A model generated the notes under the pieces. That model saw only the letters and a program-made list of their open reading frames with translations. It was not told where the DNA came from and did not search any database. A DNA stretch of 64,000 bases from Sordariomycetes sp. S80-01Y (taxonomy: Eukaryota; Ascomycota; Sordariomycetes). How positions within the stretch are numbered: the first letter of the stretch is position 1; each line of letters starts with the position of its first letter. The stretch is taken from assembly GCA_037042185.1 (NCBI GenBank), contig JAXQJY010000025.1:558001-622000 (forward strand), read 5' to 3'. The translations under genes and the position numbers were made by a program. Below are positions 22,789 to 35,236 of this stretch, one piece after another.

Positions 22789-24837
22789 TCAACGCTGCGG
22801 CCCCTCGCCGGATCTGCGAAGACCTGTCGCCCATCCTGTTTCGTACTGTCGCGGCTGGATAGGAGCCCACTGCCCGGTCCTCGGATCCTGTTCTTGTGGC
22901 GGCCCTTGTGTCAAGTTTTGCGAGCCCAGACTCTCGAGTGATCGCAGGGGCGGGAGCCTATCAAGCCCACCCCCCGCCGAGGAAGACGCAGATTCAGGTC
23001 GAGGGGGCACTCCGCCGTAGACAGGGCTTTGAAGCGGTGTTTGCCCTGGCGTACCGGCTGGCGTCCCTACGTATGTGTGGATAGTCGGTGTACCGTGCTC
23101 CTCGAGCCGAGGCCGCTGAGCTGGCCGTTCTGCAGACGATGCCTCACTACTGTGGCTGCGTACAGAGTGATGCTGAGGGCGAGGCACCGCGATTTGTGGC
23201 CGCGAAAGTGGCGGGCTGGGAGGCTGGCCCTCGGCGTGGTGTGCTATGGAGGGCGTCGACCGAACAATTTCCCGGAAGCGATAATGCTGAGCCCGATGAT
23301 GCTCAATCAAAGCACTCTGTTCGGCAAGCTGCACCCGCATCGCCTCTCGCTCGGCCTCGAGCTCCTCACGCTCTTCCTTCTTCTTTTTCCGGTGCCGCGT
23401 CGACGCCTCCGCGTTCTTCCCGCGCTTCTCGTTTGCCTTCTTTGACGCTTGCGTGTTGTCGACGGGAACTGCAATCGGTGTATCGCTGCCAGGGAGCATC
23501 ATCAGAGCCTGACCTTCGCCTGACATGAGCGTTGCCCCTATGCTTGGTCGACGAGCAGGATCTGCCCATGGTGACCGCTGCTCGCCATGAGCTACAGACG
23601 TCGAGAAGGACCTTCCACTCATAGCCCTGGGAGACTGCTGTAATCGATGTACCGGCGACACAGGCCCACGTCCTTGGATGTCTGGAGGCGGCAAAGGTAG
23701 TGGTGGAGGTGGTGGATGCGCACCTCCAGGGGGCTGCACAATCGGTTGCGAGAAGGAGCGTGATATCGAAGCGCCTGGTATGTTAGGGGTGTGCGGAAGA
23801 CTGGACGGCTGGGTGTTCGGATGCGGCCGATACTCGTCGGACACTTCAGGCTCGTAAGGCCGCTTTGCCGGGGACGCGCTCGAGATTCGATTCTGGCCCC
23901 GATACTCCTGTTCTCGTGGCGGACCCCCAAAGTATATGCTGGAGGCCCTCGGGCCCCTTGGACTGAGGATCCGCCTTGCTTGTGCTGGCTGCTGAACGGT
24001 AGCATCGTTGTGGCTTGTGGTCGGCGATGTCGTCGCGGAGTGACCCTGCCCGATTCTCGGACCCATTGGACTGATAGAAGGTCCTGAGTAGGGAGCATTT
24101 TCCGACTGGTCGTGATAGTAAGACTGCACCGGCGCGTTTTGCGTTTCCGTCTGAGAAACATCACCAGCACGAGTTTTCCGTGCTCTTATCAGGACCCGAT
24201 CATAACCTCCAAAAGCTTCTTCTGGGGTAAGAGCAACCTCTGTTGCAGGATTCAGGATGTTCTGAACACTTGGACCCGCTGGTGGTGGTTCGTGGGATCT
24301 TTGACCTCTGCCGTAGTAACTGAGGGCTTCATGCTCCTGGGGAGGACCATCGTTGGCTTGGGGAGTTGCATCTGGATGGGTTGGAGCTGCCGAGCGCTGA
24401 GACTGCTGAGGCGAGCCCGAAGACCGGTATATGGAGGCATTGCGCGCCGCCGTATTCCTCTCCGACATCGAGCCCTGGTCCCCGTTGCGATGTTGGCCGA
24501 CAGGGCCGCTACATTGATCTTTCTCCAATCCAAGAGGAGGCAGCTGAGGGTTAATTGACCGTCCGTGTGCTGATGTGTGCTTTGAGGGCCAGGTAGGCGT
24601 CGATGGCGTCTTTGGGGAGTTTGGGTTTGTAGGTACAGTTGAGTCGGTGCCAACAGAGGCGGGACTGTTCTGCGCAGAGGAAGCCTGTTGCCACAGGCTA
24701 GTCGACGGAGGTGCCAGGGCTGGATGAATTTGGGCCAGTTGGGATTAGACACCCGAACTGTCCCGAAAGGAGATAATTGTCGTGAGAGGAAAAATACACC
24801 GACAGAATGCGGTACCGAGGTCGAGGTCGCTTCGCAT
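22789..24837 (-). CDS. bZIP-like transcription factor
   Basis: The frame is open from 24719 to 22789. A basic region, KRGKNAEASTRHRKKKKEER (about residue 435 on), matches the fungal bZIP pattern N-x2-[AS]-S-x-R-x-R. It runs into a charged helix (ELEAEREAMRVQLAEQSALI) that serves as a short, poor leucine zipper. The flanks are low-complexity Ser/Pro/Gln with a proline stretch (PPPPPLPLPPP), typical of fungal regulators. The first exon is uncertain: a model with exon 24837-24800 (MRSDLDLGTAFC...), donor GTGTAT, a CTAAT branch and acceptor GACTAG at 24698 keeps the frame and gives 648 residues. Alternative acceptors at 24720 or just inside would change only the first 20 or so residues. The large upstream non-coding interval is in keeping with a regulated transcription factor. 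Confidence 0.7.
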
Positions 24838-27244
24838 TAAGCCCCAAGTGGTGGAATCCCGTCGTGAAAGTGCTGTATGACAGACTTCTTCAACGAAGAT
24901 TGCTAGGAGGCAACAAAATATTCGAAGCGTAATGGAATGAGATCCAAGGTCGGGCTAGATGGGCGGTGCCTCTGTGAAGTGAGATTCGCAGGACTAGGCT
25001 GTGCGGTACAACTCGGCCACTCAGAGGTCTTTGCGCAAGAGTCGATCAATGAATGGACAAGCGAACCGACATGAACCACTGCTTTGGGAGTCGCCTGGGG
25101 CGCAGTTTGCGTCTCGAGATCCGCTGTTTCCGTGAGGCGACGACCTCAGGTTGATATTAGAGCACCACCCAACCCAGGCAAAGGCAACGTATGAACAGAG
25201 CAAGGCCGAAGTCTGCAAACCGATAGGCTGCCCTTAGGAGCGGGAAAAGGATTCGAGCGAATGGATGTCGAGGCTATAGCCCGCAAAGAACGTCACAGTG
25301 ATCCAGCCAACAGCGGCCCGTTTTGGTGGGAGCGAAGTAAGTGAAGTAAAGTGAAGTGAAGGTAAGGAAGGGGATAACAATTAATGACTGTGAAGACGAT
25401 CAACAACAACCCCAGGATGTGAGTATCAAAGATGTGGTGAGCGAAGTCGGCGGCGGCGGCGGCGACGGGGGTTCGTCAGAATGATATTCGTCGAGAAGCA
25501 AAGACTAGAGTCTCAGATCCATTCAGCCACCACGGCGGATTAAGAGTGACAGCGTCTTGATGTCGAGGACCCTCTTTCGCCAATGCCACTACTGTCATCA
25601 CACGAGCGTGCGGACCGTTCCTCAATTCGAACCCTGCTGGGATACTGCAGTCAGTAGCGTGGCCTGGAGCGGGAGTCGAGCGACTCCAGCACAGAGAGAT
25701 CCATGCCAGTTTGAGTCTGCAAGGTGCGGTGCCAGCAGATTGGGGTCCAGGGTGGGAGGGGATGCCAACAGGGGTGAGGGACCGGACAAGGGTCTTAGTG
25801 TCTTAGTGTCAGGCTACGTGGAAGTACAGTACGTACCGCAACCCGCACCTGAGCCTCTCCGGCTGTTGGGAAGAGGTGCCCCATCATCATGTACGAAATG
25901 ACACCTGGCGGGAGAGACTGATTGGGCTGGGCCGATGGCAGGATGGGCGGGTGAGGTTGTAATTCCGTTGGCCCCGAGCGCCCCATGGCGGTCGGTGGTC
26001 GCTAGTGCGATTTGGCAGGGTGGACTCTGTCAGGGCCGGTATTATCAAGCCCATGTTCTTTGATGAGACCATTTCCCTTGTCTCACCACAAGAATTTTTG
26101 TGTGCTGCTTGGACGTTTTGGCTGGGAGTCTGGAGATGTTTGAGTTCATATACCCCTGGAATGGGGGCGTCTGGTTGAAGATTTGGGGCTCCTGAAGAAG
26201 GGTCAGCCACGCTGGAGGCCCCGCCATGGCGATATGGGTCGGTCTTCGAAGTCAACCGCCACTTGATTACTTGGTAAATAGCGAGTCTTGGGGTGAGCAT
26301 GCGCGAAGCAGGGGATTCGCAGAGGTCGAGGTTTTGTGCCGGCCGCTAGGCATCGCTGGGGCTTGCACAAACAGGGGACGGGCAAACGGGTTGATCCCGA
26401 AGGAGGGCGCGGACGGGCTTGGACTGGACTGGGCCAAACAGGTTCGAGGGCGAGAGCCAGGGCGAGGGCGGTCAGCAGCGTGGGCGAAATTTTGCTCATC
26501 TGATGACGATGTACCCGTTCTTGACACGCACGCTAGCCTGGTGATCAAGCTGGCCAATGCTGATCCTGGGTCTCTCCAGGACTGCTTGGTAGGGACATGC
26601 GTATAGCGCGTAGCGTACTCCGTACTCGCAGAGAGCGAGACAGACGAGGAAAGAGACGACAAGACGTGGGTTCGGGAAGGGTTTGGGCCGGTCCCAGCGT
26701 GCATGGAAAATCATGTACAAGTATCGTCAGTGCTGCAGGCGTGCCCAAGCCGCCGGGGTGCGTGATCTGCTGCATGATGTTAGCCTTGCCCTGTTCTGAT
26801 TGATGCTCCTAGGCGCGCAACTGCAGCGTCTGTCGGTGCTGGCACATCGCATCACCAACACGGTCGCTCTGATCTGGCGTTGCGTCTTGACCTTGACATT
26901 GACGGCAGGCTGCTGGCGTCGGCGTCGGCCCGCATCGGAAATGAGTGGCAGCAGCGCGCAACGCGGGTGAGGCGTCTGGAGGGCAGTGTGGGAAGCAGAG
27001 GCAGAGGCGGATGCTGGCCTGGCCAAGGCTATCTGCTGGACAGTGGCTGATGGAGCGCGCGGTGCGAGTCGGTCAGAGCACCGTGACGCTTCCGGGACCG
27101 CAACCCGAGGCGTCGTGACTGCCACTACAAGCGCTCCGCGGTGCGTCATGCCACTGGACTGAGCTACTGCTTAGTGGAAGGAGGGGCACTATTCGTATAG
27201 TGGTCCAGTAAGGTAGCGGAAGGCGCCGCCTGCACCTCAGCCTT

Positions 27245-27260
27245 CCACTGCCAGTGGCAG
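27245..27260. repeat. overlapping odd palindromes (CCACTGCCAGTGGCAG)
   Basis: Two overlapping perfect inverted repeats with one central base: CCACTG-C-CAGTGG (27245-27257) and CTGCCA-G-TGGCAG (27248-27260). They share the core of the palindrome at 9813. Confidence 0.6.
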
Positions 27261-30200
27261 ATTCACGCTCTGACGCTGTCCCGCACAACAACCGTGACGT
27301 GAACTGCGAAGGGCCTTGTACGATACACGACTCCGATTGCTCGTCGCCAAGAGTTGTCCGTATCTGTGCCCGTGCCCGCCTCGGAGTGCGGTCCTTTCTC
27401 TCGGCTTGCGCCATCGTCAGCCCCAAAAGAAACAAGCCTACAAAGTACTCCATCAGAGGCGCCATGATCCATCGCCAAAACATCCGTCCTACTCCAACCA
27501 ACCCACCCACCCACCGCCTTGCGCGGCGGTACCGCACGCCGCCCCGTGCCCTCGGCTGCCCTGGGGCACTCGTGCATGCAGCGCGCATATGTATCTGATC
27601 TGCTGGCAGATTTAGAGCTGCTCGAGCTCCATCCCTATCCCCATTCCATGTACGTGTCACCGACCAAACCCACATGGATGTCTTGCTTGTATCTCGCGTC
27701 TCGATGAGCCGACTGCGCAAACCACCCCATAATTCCGTGCAGAGGGTCCGGTCGGGCTGAGTGACTTGACCGACTTCTCAACGCCCGACCCTCTCGATAA
27801 CAACTTGAAGCCGCGTGGCTGCTGGCTTTCATTTCCGCTGGGAGACGCCACGCAGCTTGATACCGTGGCTTGCTCCTTCGGAACCCCTTCCATCGACCTC
27901 AGCCACTCGCTGCAAGTTGTATCCCGTAAAGGTTGCCATGGCCACGGGCGGCGGAAGACTTGTGCACGAAATGGACCCTCCCCTGTCTGCTTTTGGACGT
28001 GCCCATCCCGCGGCAACACGAACTTGGAACCGAACTGCCAACATCCCTGTCGACGCCGTCGCGACAACTTGACGCGCCAACGTCACCGTCAACCGTCACC
28101 CGTCACTTACGTGTGCCGGGTTGCGAGTGAGAACCGTCCCTCGCCCCTCAGGCTCGCTTTGCTGCGGAAATTGTCTCCTGATGGCCAGAAAAGTCGGCAT
28201 ACCCTACGATAACCCCGCTTGCCAGTCCTCGCCAGATCAGCGCGCTCGTACCTTTAGCCCAACAGGCACGGGCACCCGCCGTGACCCATACTCCCTTACA
28301 AAGGACTTTTAGAGTGATCTTAGGATCCTCAGCCTTCCTTGGGTCGGGTATGACGCATGCCTGTTGAGCTGATTCCCAATGTCGCGGCCAAGAGCGAGAT
28401 AGTCTACGAAGATGGTCGATCCGAACCCTCCGCTCGGGCGCTGGACCGTCTACTCCCACGTCTGTTGACAATCTGCTCCGGCTCTCCGAGTCTAAAATAC
28501 CCTGCTGGCAATGGAACCCGCTGTGCCTCATCTCAGTGTGGGCATGCAGTACATACGAGTACTCGCAAATGATCTCATCAGCACCGCACCGTGGTGGTGC
28601 TCATTTCAATCCCCAGGCTGTCACCGCACGCGGCGTCAGGGCCCACCGGCCTCGTTTCTTCTCCCTGAGGATTTTTGGTTGGCCGTGACGCTGTACGTCT
28701 GGATTAAGATTTCAATCCTGCCATCGCCCCTGGCCCCTGCGCCTGGACTGATGGGCAACTTACGCATACTCCTGCTCCGTATTAGCCTCCAGCGTCAGGG
28801 CTACCATGTACAGGTACAGGTACCGATACAGGTCCTCCAGAAGTATGCAAGATGACTGTTCTGCGGCCGATCTGCGGCCCAGCTCGTCGGCAACCTACAT
28901 CAACCCATCTATCTGCACGCCGGGCCCCAGCACCACCGCACTGGCGACGACGGCATGAGCCACAGTGCCCCGCATCAGCCGTTGCAGTGAGATGCTATTG
29001 TCCGTTTTCATGTTGTACGGGTATCAATGAACTACCGCCCTGTTGTTGGCGTCAACGCGTTGCGGGTGTCCCTGCCAAGGCAGTCGGATTGGGTCTCCAG
29101 GACAGCAATCCTGCTGCGCAACATCGATTCGCAGCACGATCCAATAAGGTCTTGTTCTTTCTGAATACACTATATGCTCCTGGTCTTGTTTCGCGGAAGT
29201 CTACGCCTATCACCAGCACTGGTCCTGCAAGGCTGACGGGCTCTGGATCCTCTGCTAGAAGCTCTGCTCCCTGGCATCAATCCTGCATATTCGCTGCCGA
29301 TGCACACCCTCTAGCCTCAAGCTCTTGACCGACGTCAGAGCCATGAGTTATGCAAACGACGCCAGAAATGCCATCGCCGGCCTCGCGCTTACTCTGTGTC
29401 CGGAGGTCTTTGGGTTGCCAATAGCAAAAAGCGTGTCGTGCGTGTTCTGCTCGCGTGGCGCGCATACTATGATGCAGCGAAGCAGGACAATCGAACTATA
29501 GATTGCCCAGTCCAAGCAAGCCACGATATCTGTCTTTGCTCCTAATGTGCTTCCCCCCATAGTACAGCCGCATGACGACGCAAAATGAGGCGCGCCCTGG
29601 CCGCAATAGCCTCGCTGCCGGTTCCGGCCTCGGGAGAATCGTGGCATGGCATTGTAAAAGGCAGCTCGGCTATGCATACGGTAGCCCAGCTGCGAGGGAA
29701 TGCAGCATCGACGTGGCCACCACGGCGCGGTGAACTGTCCCAGGAAGCCTTGATGCCCAACGATGACCCGAGAAGCTGATCTATCAGCCAACAGACCGCG
29801 GAAGCAGGAATGCGACTCCGAGGATGACTGAGACTTCCGCCGCGACAAGGTGCACGTATTTCAAGCAATGAGTCTATTGTATCTACATCCCATGTCCGGC
29901 AGCTGCATGACGGCTACCGTGGCACATGACGACATTCGAATTGGTGACAATGCCCGAAGCGGACATGTATTAGAAGTCTGTCTCACGCGCACTTCCAGAT
30001 TCGGGGACGGAAGAGGCTCACACGCGCACACGCCCGGGTTCTGCGGCTGCTCCGTGAGTACGAGCCGGGATGGGCAGTCCTCGAGTCCGTCCGATATGCG
30101 GCTCACCGACCACTGCATCGGGCGACAGCAGGTGCAGATGTTGCTTGGAAGCCATCATAAAAAGTGACGTGGTACCACAGGATACTTGAGGCAACCTGAA

Positions 30201-30691
30201 GGCGCAAAGGCAATGGAAGCGTTTTGGTGATCGGGTACCTGGCGATCCCGAGTCCTGGCTCAGCTAACCTCGTCCAATCCGGGCCCTGCCCTCCATCGCC
30301 GCCCTTTGCTGATCCGAGCCTTGGTCAACTCAGGAGCAGTTGAAAACACCACAGACTCGACATTACGAACCGTCGCTGAGTGCTCGACACGGAGAGAATA
30401 ACGCCGTGGCTGCGTCTATTTCCGCATGTAGGCCATGCGCGCGATTTAGGATAAAGAGATGCGCTCGGAGCGGGGGCCCGCCGTTCCAGCAACAATGGAG
30501 CTCATCGGCATCGGAGCCCTCGACTTTATATGAAACGAACGATTGCTGGTCTTCGAGAAGGATTAAAGCATCATCAATCGCAGCTGCGCTTGCTCCTGGT
30601 TCAAGATCAATAGAAATCAAAGGATTTGTACACTGGGAACACGCAACCGGGCCGCACACTCCCCAGAGATCCTAGATTGACTACTCCGCAT

Positions 30692-30714
30692 CCCCCCGCC
30701 CCCCCCCCCCCCCC
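30692..30714 (+). repeat. poly-C run (C6-G-C16) next to a start codon
   Basis: The tract ends 27 bases before the ATG of the SMP-30 gene. It must lie in the core promoter or the 5' leader. Confidence 0.9.
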
Positions 30715-30741
30715 ACGCCTTGACGAGCTGAACCAAGGACG

Positions 30742-31700
30742 ATGGCAGGCCTCAAGGAATGGAAAGTTGACAGCCCGTGGCTCGCGACTGGCTGCGGCCT
30801 TGGAGAAGGACCGTTTTATGAGAAGGAAACAGAATCGATACGCTTCGTCGACATCAAGAACAACCGCATTCACTGGGCACCACTGGATGCAGACAATGCT
30901 GCCTCGGTTGAGACTGTACAACTTGACGTTCCGGTCGGGGTGACGAGCAACATTGCCGGAGTCGATCCTCGTGAGCGTATCCTCATCGGCATCAAGAGCG
31001 GCATTGCTGTGCTCGACAGGAAGACTGGCAAATATGAGATGCTCGCTGAATTCCCGAAGCCGAATGAGCGTCTCAGAGGCAACGATGGCGCTGCTGACCC
31101 TCACGGTCGCTTCTGGTTCGGCAACATGACTAATTTTGGCTTTGGGGACTGCCAGCCTGAAGGTGCAGTAACCAGGTCACAATACCCAAGCGGTAGAGAG
31201 TGTTGACAAGGAATGCAGGCTCATTGAACTTGTTCGAGGGCAAGCGCCACCAGCAGCAGTTCCTCAAAGACCTCACCATCCCCAACGGTGTTGGGTGGTC
31301 GCCCGACAACAAAATTATGTACTTCACCCACTCCACGATCGGTACAGTCTACGCCTTCGACTACGACGCCGCAGGTGGCGCAGTCACAAACCAGCGCGTC
31401 TTCTACAAGCACGATGGCGCCGCTGACCCCGACGGCTTCCGCGTGGACAAGCAGGGCAACATCTGGCACGCCGTGTACGGCGAAGGCCGGGTCATCCAGA
31501 TCAGCTCCGAGGGCAAGGTCATCGGGCACATCAAGGTGCCGACGCGGAACCCGACTTGCGTGCAGTTCGCCGGCACGGAGCTGGTCATCACCTCAGCTTC
31601 GGATGAGGACGGCGATGAGACTAGCAAGAAGTACGGTGGCTCTGTTTTCAAGGTTGATGTTGGGGTTGAGGGTCTCGACTTGTTCGACTATAAGCTGTGA
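30742..31700 (+). CDS. SMP-30/gluconolactonase/regucalcin family protein
   Basis: Exons 30742-31162 and 31219-31700 encode 300 residues, the usual length for this six-bladed propeller family. These metal-dependent lactonases hydrolyse sugar lactones such as gluconolactone. Expected metal ligands are visible: Glu in GLGEGPFYE (about residue 22), Asn in ERLRGNDGAADPHGRFWFG, Asn in TIPNGVGWSPDNKIMYFTHS and Asp in GAADPDGFRVDKQGNIW. There is no signal peptide, so a cytosolic role is likely. The 56-bp intron has a weak donor (GTGCAG), a TTGAC branch and acceptor AATGCAG; the join PEG|SLNLFEG restores the frame. The downstream sugar-lactone substrate cannot be told from sequence. Confidence 0.9.
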
Positions 31701-34338
31701 GTGGCTCGCGGCGATCTAAAAGGCAGCCCAACCCAAGGGAGAATAGAGGACAGACCGAAATTCATAGGACCAGTTCCCACTGCCATTGAGCCTTGCACTC
31801 GTACCAGCAAAAAGACGGACATCCTGCACCGCCGCGCCGGAACGCTTTGGGTACGAACTGCCATGTACTAGGACGGAGTAGCGGTACGCGCTTCGACATC
31901 GAACCACACAAACACGTCCGGCTCAGCGCCCCGATCGCGGATCCAACCCTTCCAGCTGCGGCATGGATGCCCTTTCCGGCGAGAGGTGCTCCGTATTATC
32001 GGTCTGCGGACTTCAAAAGCACCTTGTTCCCTCGCTGACCGACTGCCCGTGACAGGCCGCTGGTGCATGTTGCAGTGGTTCCATGCCATGCCATGCATCT
32101 GCGCGAACCCATGTCGCAGCAACCCCTGTCTCGCGCCCAGGGCAGGCTGGGTACTCCGTAACTCGGGCTTCCCCAACTCCTTGCTTATGATGTCGATGAT
32201 ATGATGATGATGATGATGATGTATGATGATGTGCAGTGCCCCCAACTACTCACCGCCTGCTCACCGCTGTCTCATCCCGGGGATTTCTTCAGTTTTCCCT
32301 TCTCCACAGAGGTCATCGGCGAAGAAGCATGCTGGGGTTTTTATGCACGGCGATGCACGACTGCAGATATTCGACTAGAGGACCTTGCCTTTTGCGGCTT
32401 CAACAGCTAAATACGCCTCTAGTCAGGGCTAGATGCGGTGTGGTTTTGAGTTGACGGCCCTCGCTGTCAGCTGCAACGTGCATGTGCGCTTTGCGTTCAG
32501 GATGCGTAGAGTCGTGCGCACGCTAGGCGCGTCGCAGCAAGCCTACGTGCTGCGAATGTCATCTGAGCGGTCAAGACCTGGATAGCACTGTATCCCTCTC
32601 TTCGGGGCTCAGCACTCCTCACCGCCTCAGTCTTGGTCTTCACGATAGTTGCTGGGCGATGGGCCTCGGCAGGCCCAGCCTCGTGGCTGTCCGTGGCAGC
32701 TTTTCGAGGCATCTGCCGAGGTCTCAGTCATATACATGATTGGTCTCATGATGTGTTGGATGCGCTAGGCCCTGACCGAGGTGGGGAGCTGGGTGTGCCA
32801 GCTGATAATAACCTGCCTTGCCGTTACCTGGGTGTCCGACCGCTTGAGTCACAGGCGCGCGACGGCAAAACCATGGGCTCTCACCGAAAACGTCGCGTTG
32901 CCGGTCCATCGAGACCCGAGAAGTTGGGATGCGCACAACCCTTCACCCTGTCTTGTCTGGTGGCGAGCAGCGTCGCAGCTTGCTTCAAGGGCCCGGGGGT
33001 GGCGGTCATGAGATCAGTCGCAGCCCCCCGGACAATGTCAGGGTCAACAGAACGGTAGGCCCGGGCACTCGTCTGCGCTTTTCCGTGCGAACTGGGGGAG
33101 GCTACTGACAACGAGGCGCCGCTCGACTCCTTTGGTTGGAGCTGGCTTTCAGCTTTCCCAGTCTGTTGTCAGGCTCGACGTGTCGGGATTGGGCACTCAC
33201 GGAATTAGAGCTCACGATATCTCGGACTCGTTCCGGCTCCCCCGCGAGCAACAGCCACCATAGCGTAGGTCGTTCGTGAAATTAGACGGCCTCAAAGCGA
33301 GGAACTTTCAATGGCCGCTGAGCTGCGAGGGTCGGAGCACAGGGAGACTGCCACTTGAGCTTGAAGGAGTTCGCGGCACAGTCTCCCCGGGGCTTTTCTC
33401 TCAATCTTCCAAAGCAGCATGGGGTCAGCACCTTTTTTGTTTCTCTTAGGATCGAGGAGCTGGTAAGTGGCGTCGCGTGGTTGTTGGGAGGCTCCCTGGT
33501 CTGGCTCACAGGGACATGCGCTGCACCCGCTCCGGCGTGATATTACTCTTATGAGGGATCATAGACACGTCTCATGCGGAAATGTGCTGTACACGATCCG
33601 GACAGTTTCGAGGCTCCGAGGTCATCTGCCCTGGGGCGCGCAAGCAGCTTGGACCGGGGACGAGTAGACAACCCCTTCCAGAGAGCACCGCAGCAGTAGA
33701 CGCCCGAGTGAGAGCCTTCATGCCCAGCAGAACAGATGAATATCGTTACCCGATGGTTTAAGTCTATTTTCACCTTGATCAAGTTCTCTTGGACGCGGCC
33801 AAGGCTGATGCTTGGGCAGATGCTACCCGGATCGTGACAGAAGCCGACGCGTCACACTGCGCAGACTAGGATTTAACGGTACACTTCAGATGCCCGTAGG
33901 ACTGGAGCTGACTGTAAAAGGCTTTGCGTGTGTGAATACTTGGCTGGATGGCTTACTTGTCTGCATAGGGTCTTGGCTTCGGTATTTTCAGCCTTGAAAC
34001 AGACACGAAATCACTGGCTCCGAAGGAATCGACGATCCCATGGCCGTCTATCGTGTCTAATTCTCCAGCCGAGTTCTACGCTTCCTGGTGCTACTGAACG
34101 GACTAATTAGAGAACGGTCACAGGGCGTCGTTGAAGGGGCGAGCAATGCAAGCTCAGCGAACAACACGACGAAGTGGTATATACTATTCGCCCATATTCC
34201 TTTTGATTCTATGTACATGGTCCAATCCCCTGCCGCCGCAAGTTTCAACCCTTCATTTCCCTCCAAATTCCGTCCTTCCAACATGCATCGTTCAGTGCGT
34301 CCAGCGCAGCGTCGGCCCCTTCATTCATCGCCACACGC
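31701..34338. other. 2.6-kb gene-poor interval
   Basis: This lies between the 3' ends of the SMP-30 and AA13 genes, so it holds two terminators. An ATG/GAT trinucleotide repeat is present at 32196-32231. A 71-residue minus-strand frame (32497-32712, beginning MPRKAATDSHEAG) has no clear relatives and is not called. Confidence 0.45.
32196..32231. repeat. (ATG)n microsatellite, imperfect
   Basis: ATG/GAT trinucleotide tandem of about 36 bases, interrupted by two extra dinucleotides. It is intergenic. Confidence 0.85.
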
Positions 34339-35129
34339 CTACTGGATGGCGATGTCAGCGCAGGTCAGGTACACCTGCGGCGTCTGGAAAGAGTTCCACT
34401 TGAAGGACAGCAGCGTGTGCTCCGAGGTGTACTCGGGCATCTTGATCCTCGAGGTGACGGTGTAGCCACCAGCGATGGAGGTGTAGCAGGAGTTGATGGG
34501 CGCATCGTCGACGCCCACGCAGCCGTCCCCGTCGAAGGCGTCGCAAGTGAACCAGTCATTCCTCCAGCAGGCCTCGCCCTCGGAACAGTCGGGGCTGTAG
34601 GGGCAGTCCTGCCCGTCGACGTCGGTGCAGCTCAGGATCCCCTGCTCGAAGCAGTCCTCAGCCATCTGCTTCTCCTCCTCGGTGGGCAGGTAGTCCGGGT
34701 CGAGGAAGAGATCCACGATGGTCTGGTCCTGGCAGATGCGGTAGGTGAACATGCCGCCGTGGTCGCCATTGTTGTCGACGCACCACTGGACCTCAACGAC
34801 CTCGCCGGGCGCGTAGGTGGTCACGGGCTCGGAGCCCCAGTTGGGGCCGGGCTGGTTGTAGTCGACGGATACGCGGGCGTTGTAGCCGCAGGGGCCCATA
34901 CGGGAGACGGGAGCCTCGTCGAGGTTGGGCCAGGCGTTGACGGGTTCAAGGATGGTGCATTCGGGGCAAGTGTCAGGTCCGGCCTACTCTTGTGAGCTGG
35001 GGTTCATGGAAGGGGTTAACAGGGCTTTACCTCGGCGTTGAGACCGGTACGGCTCATGGGCTGAGAAAGGTAGCCATGGCCGTGGACCGTCACGGCCAAG
35101 GAGGCGAGGGCGAGAGCGGAAGAAATCAT
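34339..35129 (-). CDS. AA13 lytic polysaccharide monooxygenase (starch-active type)
   Basis: Exons 35129-35031 and 34983-34339 encode 247 residues. Signal peptidase cleavage after [17 protein letters not shown] leaves an N-terminal histidine ([12 protein letters not shown]), the first ligand of the copper histidine brace; the second His is in [18 protein letters not shown]. The blocks [45 protein letters not shown] and [20 protein letters not shown] match AA13, which oxidatively cleaves alpha-1,4-glucan in starch. Many paired cysteines fit a secreted protein. Unlike many AA13 enzymes there is no linker or CBM20 after the catalytic domain: the stop follows [12 protein letters not shown] directly. 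The 47-bp intron has donor GTAAAG and acceptor GAGTAG. Confidence 0.93.
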
Positions 35130-35228
35130 GTTTAGGTTGCGTTCGTTTGGGCTGGCAATTGCTCGGATGAAACGAGATGCTGTGGTGGTTTGGGAGTCTC
35201 AGCAACCTGTTAAGGTCATGCTCGCCCC

Positions 35229-35236
35229 TTTATATA
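35229..35236 (-). promoter_or_regulatory. TATA box of the AA13 gene
   Basis: TATATAAA on the minus strand, 100 bp before the start codon, followed by AGGGG, a possible stress or carbon-repression site. Confidence 0.55.

Larger units (their letters stand above)
24838..30741. other. 5.9-kb gene-poor interval
   Basis: I examined both strands and found no frame with recognisable domains, a consistent splice pattern or a signal peptide. It contains GGC-repeat (25450-25466), AGTGAAG-type purine repeats (25336-25360), the palindrome pair at 27245-27260, and a degenerate TACAGG tandem (28806-28831). Base composition is not AT-shifted, so there is no sign of a RIP-mutated transposon. It probably serves as the long upstream region of the bZIP-like gene and of the SMP-30 gene. 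Confidence 0.45.

Noticed and set aside
24838-30741. Possible RIP-degraded transposon in the empty interval
   Set aside because: Base composition is not AT-shifted, and no terminal repeats, target duplications or transposase remnants are visible.
32497-32712. 71-codon minus-strand frame, MPRKAATDSHEAG...
   Set aside because: A basic start like a chromatin protein, but the rest does not resemble an HMG box or histone; too short and isolated.
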